This document shows positions 60,831 through 64,000 of a DNA stretch of 64,000 nt, piece by piece; positions within the stretch are counted from its first letter, which is position 1; every line of letters begins with the position of its first letter. Under the pieces are notes generated by a model. That model was not told the origin of the DNA, did no database searches, and worked only from the letters and a program-made list of their open reading frames with translations. Position numbers and translations under genes: made by a program. Source of the DNA: Pseudomonas hormoni (GTDB lineage: Bacteria; Pseudomonadota; Gammaproteobacteria; Pseudomonadales; Pseudomonadaceae); contig NZ_CP075566.1 in assembly GCF_018502625.1 (NCBI RefSeq), positions 749,001-813,000 on the forward strand, written 5' to 3'.

Positions 60831-61266
60831 TGGGTTCGAATGCCGCTGGCATGCCTCGCGGCAGTTGCTGGCGGCGTATCTGTTGGCTCAGCTGTTCGCG
60901 CTGGGTTCGTTGTTTTTTCTTTCCATACCGGTCTGGGCCAGTTTGCTCGGCGCCTGCTGCTGCCTGATGCATGGCATTTGGGCGTTGCCGCGACAGATTT
61001 TGCTCACACACCCGCAGGCGTTTCGCGGCTTGCGTCGCGATGCAGATGGCTGGCAGTTGTGGAATCAGGCGGCCGGTTGGCAGGCTGTTCAACTACGGCG
61101 GGACAGCCTGGCGTTGCCGTTGGTCGTGGTGTTGCGTTTTCGTTTGCGGGGCGATCGGCGGATTCGATCGATCTGCGTGCCACGGGATTCGCAGGCGGCG
61201 GATCTGCACCGACGCCTGCGGGTTCGACTCACGTTCAGTCGGCGTAGGTGGGCGGCACCAGAATAG
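60814..61266 (+). CDS. cptA: YgfX family membrane protein (CptA-like)
   Basis: The 150-residue protein has two hydrophobic segments ([17 protein letters not shown] and [17 protein letters not shown]) and a basic soluble C-terminal half ([20 protein letters not shown]). YgfX/CptA pairs with SdhE and was described as a toxin affecting cytoskeletal proteins, though that role is debated. It starts 17 bp before the sdhE stop, and its end overlaps the convergent nadB by 32 bp. Confidence 0.85.
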   Translation: MSSPSNGFECRWHASRQLLAAYLLAQLFALGSLFFLSIPVWASLLGACCCLMHGIWALPRQILLTHPQAFRGLRRDADGWQLWNQAAGWQAVQLRRDSLALPLVVVLRFRLRGDRRIRSICVPRDSQAADLHRRLRVRLTFSRRRWAAPE

Positions 61267-62851
61267 TGTCCAGCGCAACCGGCAGCATGTTCGGGTAGTC
61301 GAGGGTGTAATGCAGGCCGCGACTTTCCTTGCGCTCCATGGCTGACAGAATCATCAGTTCGGCGACCTGGGCCAGGTTACGCAGTTCGATCAAATCCCGG
61401 CTGACCTTGTAGTTGCTGTAGAACTCGTCGATTTCATCCAGCAACAACTGCACGCGGTGCTGCGCCCGTTGCAGGCGCTTGTTGGTGCGCACGATGCCGA
61501 CGTAGTCCCACATGAACCGCCGCAGTTCATCCCAGTTGTGCGCAATGATCACGTCTTCATCCGAATCGGTGACCTGGCTGGCGTCCCAGACGGGCAGGGC
61601 GACGGGAATCGAAACCTGTGGCAACTGTTCAAGAATGTCTGCAGCTGCCGAGCGCGCGTAAACGAAGCATTCCAGCAGCGAGTTGCTGGCCATGCGGTTG
61701 GCGCCGTGCAAGCCTGTGAAACTGGTTTCGCCAATTGCATACAGCCCCGGCACGTCGGTGCGACCTTGCTGATCGACCATCACGCCGCCGCAGGTGTAGT
61801 GCGCCGCGGGAACCACCGGGATCGGTTGCTTGGTGATGTCGATGGAAAACTCGAGGCAACGCTCGTACACCGTCGGGAAGTGCGTCTTGATGAAGGCTTC
61901 TGGCTTGTGACTGATGTCCAGGTAGACGCAGTCGATACCGAGCCGCTTCATCTCATGGTCGATCGCCCGGGCGACGATGTCCCGTGGCGCAAGCTCGGCG
62001 CGCGGGTCGAAACGCTGCATGAAACGTTCGCCGTTGGGCAGTTTCAGGTGTGCGCCTTCACCACGCAAAGCTTCGGTGATCAGGAAGCTTTTGGCCTGCG
62101 GGTGATACAGGCAGGTCGGGTGGAACTGGTTGAACTCCAGGTTCGCCACTCGGCAGCCCGAACGCCAGGCCATGGCGATGCCGTCACCGCAGGCGCCGTC
62201 GGGGTTGCTGGTATAGAGGTAGACCTTGGCGGCACCGCCAGACGCAAGGATTACGAAGCGTGCGCCATAGGTGTCGACTTCGCCTGTGCCGCGATTGAGG
62301 ACGTAAGCGCCGAGGCAGCGATCGCCTTCAAGGCCAAGGCGTTTTTCGGTGATCAGATCGATCGCGACGCGCTGTTCCAGCAGTTCGATGTTGGGTCGTT
62401 GTCTGGCTTTGTCGAGCAGGGTTCTGAAAATCGCTGCGCCCGTTGCGTCGGCGGCGTGAATGATGCGCCGATGGCTGTGGCCGCCTTCGCGGGTCAGATG
62501 GAACTCGAACCCGCCGTCTTCGGTGCCGGACTGCTCATCGCGGGTAAAGGGCACGCCCTGATCGATCAGCCATTGAATGGCCTCTTTGCTGTGCTCGACT
62601 GTAAAGCGCACAGCGTCTTCGTGGCACAGGCCGCCGCCAGCGTTGAGGGTGTCATCGACGTGGGACTCAACGGTATCGGTGTCGTCCAGAACGGCAGCGA
62701 CACCACCCTGGGCCCAGAATGTCGAGCCATTGGCGAGGTCGCCTTTGCTCAGTACGGCGATACGCAAATGATCGGGCAAGGTCAGCGCAAGACTCAAACC
62801 GGCTGCACCGCTGCCAATGACCAGAACATCGTGTTGAAACTGTTGGCTCAT
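61235..62851 (-). CDS. nadB: L-aspartate oxidase
   Basis: The 538-residue flavoenzyme oxidises L-aspartate to iminoaspartate for NAD synthesis. The start at ATG 62851 places the FAD-binding [17 protein letters not shown] near the N-terminus; a longer frame upstream is non-coding. It has family segments [33 protein letters not shown] and [20 protein letters not shown]. The C-terminus ends near [12 protein letters not shown]. It is convergent with cptA and divergent from algU. Confidence 0.95.
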   Translation of the reverse strand: MSQQFQHDVLVIGSGAAGLSLALTLPDHLRIAVLSKGDLANGSTFWAQGGVAAVLDDTDTVESHVDDTLNAGGGLCHEDAVRFTVEHSKEAIQWLIDQGVPFTRDEQSGTEDGGFEFHLTREGGHSHRRIIHAADATGAAIFRTLLDKARQRPNIELLEQRVAIDLITEKRLGLEGDRCLGAYVLNRGTGEVDTYGARFVILASGGAAKVYLYTSNPDGACGDGIAMAWRSGCRVANLEFNQFHPTCLYHPQAKSFLITEALRGEGAHLKLPNGERFMQRFDPRAELAPRDIVARAIDHEMKRLGIDCVYLDISHKPEAFIKTHFPTVYERCLEFSIDITKQPIPVVPAAHYTCGGVMVDQQGRTDVPGLYAIGETSFTGLHGANRMASNSLLECFVYARSAAADILEQLPQVSIPVALPVWDASQVTDSDEDVIIAHNWDELRRFMWDYVGIVRTNKRLQRAQHRVQLLLDEIDEFYSNYKVSRDLIELRNLAQVAELMILSAMERKESRGLHYTLDYPNMLPVALDTILVPPTYAD

Positions 62852-63129
62852 TTCAGGATTCCGCTCAAAGCGACCCGGGTCGGGGTTGGCGCCAGACTCC
62901 TGGAACGGAGAGTCACGGCGGCCAAACAGCCCACTAGTATATAGAGGGGGGGAGCGGCACAATAGCCGGGCTGACATGGCATTGTGAAACTACAGTGACA
63001 GAAAAGACCTGACGCTTCGTCGGATGGTTTTTTGATCCGTTCGGCGACAAGGCGACTGTATCGTGGATTTAACAGTCTTTTTCCGTTCAGGGTTGCACAA
63101 TGTCGGTCTGGCACAGCTATAAATATTTG

Positions 63130-63157
63130 GAACTTTTGCCAAAGGCCCAAGATCAAT
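63130..63157 (+). promoter_or_regulatory. Second AlgU-type promoter-like element
   Basis: GAACTT-N17-TCAAT at 63130-63157 shares most of its spacer with the proximal promoter (GAACTTTTGC, AAA, GCCC). It looks like a diverged copy about 193 bp further upstream. The -10 match is weaker. Confidence 0.5.
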
Positions 63158-63322
63158 AGACCGTTGCCTGAATCAAGGGACAGTGTCGGCTTCAGTGCGG
63201 GATTGCGGTTCGATCCTTGCAGTCGAATCCGATGACAAGATTATTCGCGCAGCCGGGTTAGCTCGAGCTGCGCTTTTCGTGCGTGCCAATCAGAGCCCGC
63301 AGGAAACTTGCTTGGAGGGGGA

Positions 63323-63350
63323 GAACTTTTGCGAAAAGCCCGAGTCTATG
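63323..63350 (+). promoter_or_regulatory. AlgU autoregulatory promoter
   Basis: GAACTT-N16-TCTATG at 63323-63350 matches the AlgU/RpoE consensus (GAACTT, 16-17, TCtnA) and lies 59 bp before the algU start. The same element precedes P. aeruginosa algT. Confidence 0.88.
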
Positions 63351-63408
63351 TTTGCAAGTCTGGTCGTTTAGTTATGCAAGCTTCCTCCGAGCTTATCGAG
63401 GAGAGTTC

Positions 63409-63990
63409 ATGCTAACCCAGGAAGAGGATCAGCAGCTCGTCGAACGCGTTCAACGCGGCGACAAGCGAGCTTTCGATCTGCTAGTGCTGAAATACCAGCA
63501 CAAAATTCTCGGGTTGATCGTGCGTTTCGTGCACGACACCCATGAAGCCCAGGATGTAGCACAGGAAGCCTTTATCAAGGCATACCGTGCGCTTGGAAAT
63601 TTTCGCGGAGACAGCGCGTTTTATACGTGGCTTTACCGCATCGCCATCAACACGGCGAAAAATTATCTGGTTTCACGCGGCCGCCGGCCGCCGGATAGCG
63701 ATGTCAGTTCCGAGGATGCAGAGTTCTACGATGGCGATCATGGCCTCAAGGATCTCGAGTCGCCAGAACGTGCATTGCTGCGGGATGAGATCGAAGGCAC
63801 CGTCCATCGAACCATTCAGCAACTGCCAGAAGATTTGCGTACGGCTTTAACTTTACGTGAATTCGATGGTCTGAGTTACGAGGACATTGCGAGCGTCATG
63901 CAATGTCCGGTGGGTACCGTGCGCTCCCGGATTTTCCGCGCTCGGGAGGCCATCGATAAAGCCCTGCAGCCGTTGTTGCAGGAAAACTGA
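63409..63990 (+). CDS. algU: RNA polymerase sigma factor AlgU (RpoE family)
   Basis: The 193-residue ECF sigma factor starts at ATG 63409 (MLTQEEDQQLVERVQRGDKR), preceded by GAGGAGAG. Region 2 has KYQHKILGLIVRFVHDTHEA and region 4 has REFDGLSYEDIASVMQCPVG and TVRSRIFRAREAIDKAL. AlgU drives the envelope-stress and alginate regulon and its own gene. The window ends 10 bp later, before the expected mucA. Confidence 0.97.
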   Translation: MLTQEEDQQLVERVQRGDKRAFDLLVLKYQHKILGLIVRFVHDTHEAQDVAQEAFIKAYRALGNFRGDSAFYTWLYRIAINTAKNYLVSRGRRPPDSDVSSEDAEFYDGDHGLKDLESPERALLRDEIEGTVHRTIQQLPEDLRTALTLREFDGLSYEDIASVMQCPVGTVRSRIFRAREAIDKALQPLLQEN

Positions 63991-64000
63991 GACAGCGGCG

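Larger units (their letters stand above)
62852..63408. other. 557-bp nadB-algU divergent intergenic region
   Basis: It contains the algU promoters listed below and the nadB promoter. The remainder shows no reading frame or RNA that I can support. Confidence 0.6.

Noticed and set aside
61457..62944. 495-codon frame opposite nadB
   Set aside because: NadB has all flavoenzyme motifs; the antisense frame shows none.

Overview
The window is a stretch of a Pseudomonas chromosome, most likely from the P. fluorescens group. The evidence is the gene order ygfZ-sdhE-cptA-nadB-algU at the right end, a PhaG transacylase, a guanidine-I riboswitch over a urea carboxylase-type operon, dense REP doublets between genes, and high G+C coding sequence. 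No phage, transposase, plasmid backbone or CRISPR array was seen. The accessory content is small modules set between housekeeping genes.

Layout. 0-8.8 kb: tail of a serine hydrolase-like gene, a small membrane protein, a YceI-like protein, a cardiolipin synthase-type phospholipase D, periplasmic beta-glucosidase bglX, the LemA/TPM/TPM cluster and a methyltransferase. 8.9-19.1 kb: DMT exporter, DJ-1/PfpI and ribbon-helix-helix proteins, remains of a TonB-dependent receptor, a DapA-like/class II aldolase pair opposite an XRE-cupin regulator, a SIR2-like DUF4917 protein, an iron-type alcohol dehydrogenase, and a divergent alpha-oxoamine synthase coupled to an MFS exporter. 19.4-24.1 kb: a LysR regulator followed by CoA-transferase, HMG-CoA lyase-type enzyme and MFS permease, a likely catabolic unit. 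24.2-34.3 kb: ParDE, FosA, a frameshifted LysE exporter, a PAS-GAF-GGDEF cyclase, stress-type small proteins, a tandem AidA/PixA pair, trans-aconitate methyltransferase, a small unknown gene with a structured leader, and HicAB. 34.6-38.5 kb: tRNA-Gly(CCC), phaG, rsuA, a CWC protein and a second diguanylate cyclase. 38.7-48.7 kb, minus strand: a seven-gene guanidine operon (ABC transporter, two DUF1989 proteins, carboxylase, allophanate hydrolase) under a guanidine-I riboswitch. 49-58.5 kb: two Tyr/Gly-rich lipoproteins, a 3-hydroxyisobutyryl-CoA hydrolase-type protein, ung, and tctCBA-abrB opposite tctDE. 58.6-64 kb: HDOD protein, ygfZ, sdhE, cptA, nadB, algU.

How the genes work together. The riboswitch operon imports guanidine, carboxylates it, deiminates carboxyguanidine to allophanate and hydrolyses that to ammonia and CO2. 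The Tct genes form a tricarboxylate uptake system with its own two-component regulator; three 11-bp-phased repeats lie before tctD. The CoA-transferase/lyase/MFS unit could degrade a branched dicarboxylate such as 3-hydroxy-3-methylglutarate. AU-level CA motifs before both that unit and tctC suggest Hfq/Crc catabolite repression. algU has an autoregulatory promoter and a diverged copy of it upstream.

The most notable points are: a REP doublet inserted in frame inside the guanidine/urea carboxylase gene; a branched RNA-like leader before a small unknown gene; an orphan oxoamine synthase-exporter pair; two homopolymer frameshifts (a TPM protein and a LysE exporter) that are either sequencing errors or real lesions; and several short genes found directly in the sequence (hicA, a KGG-type protein, a 34-residue membrane protein).
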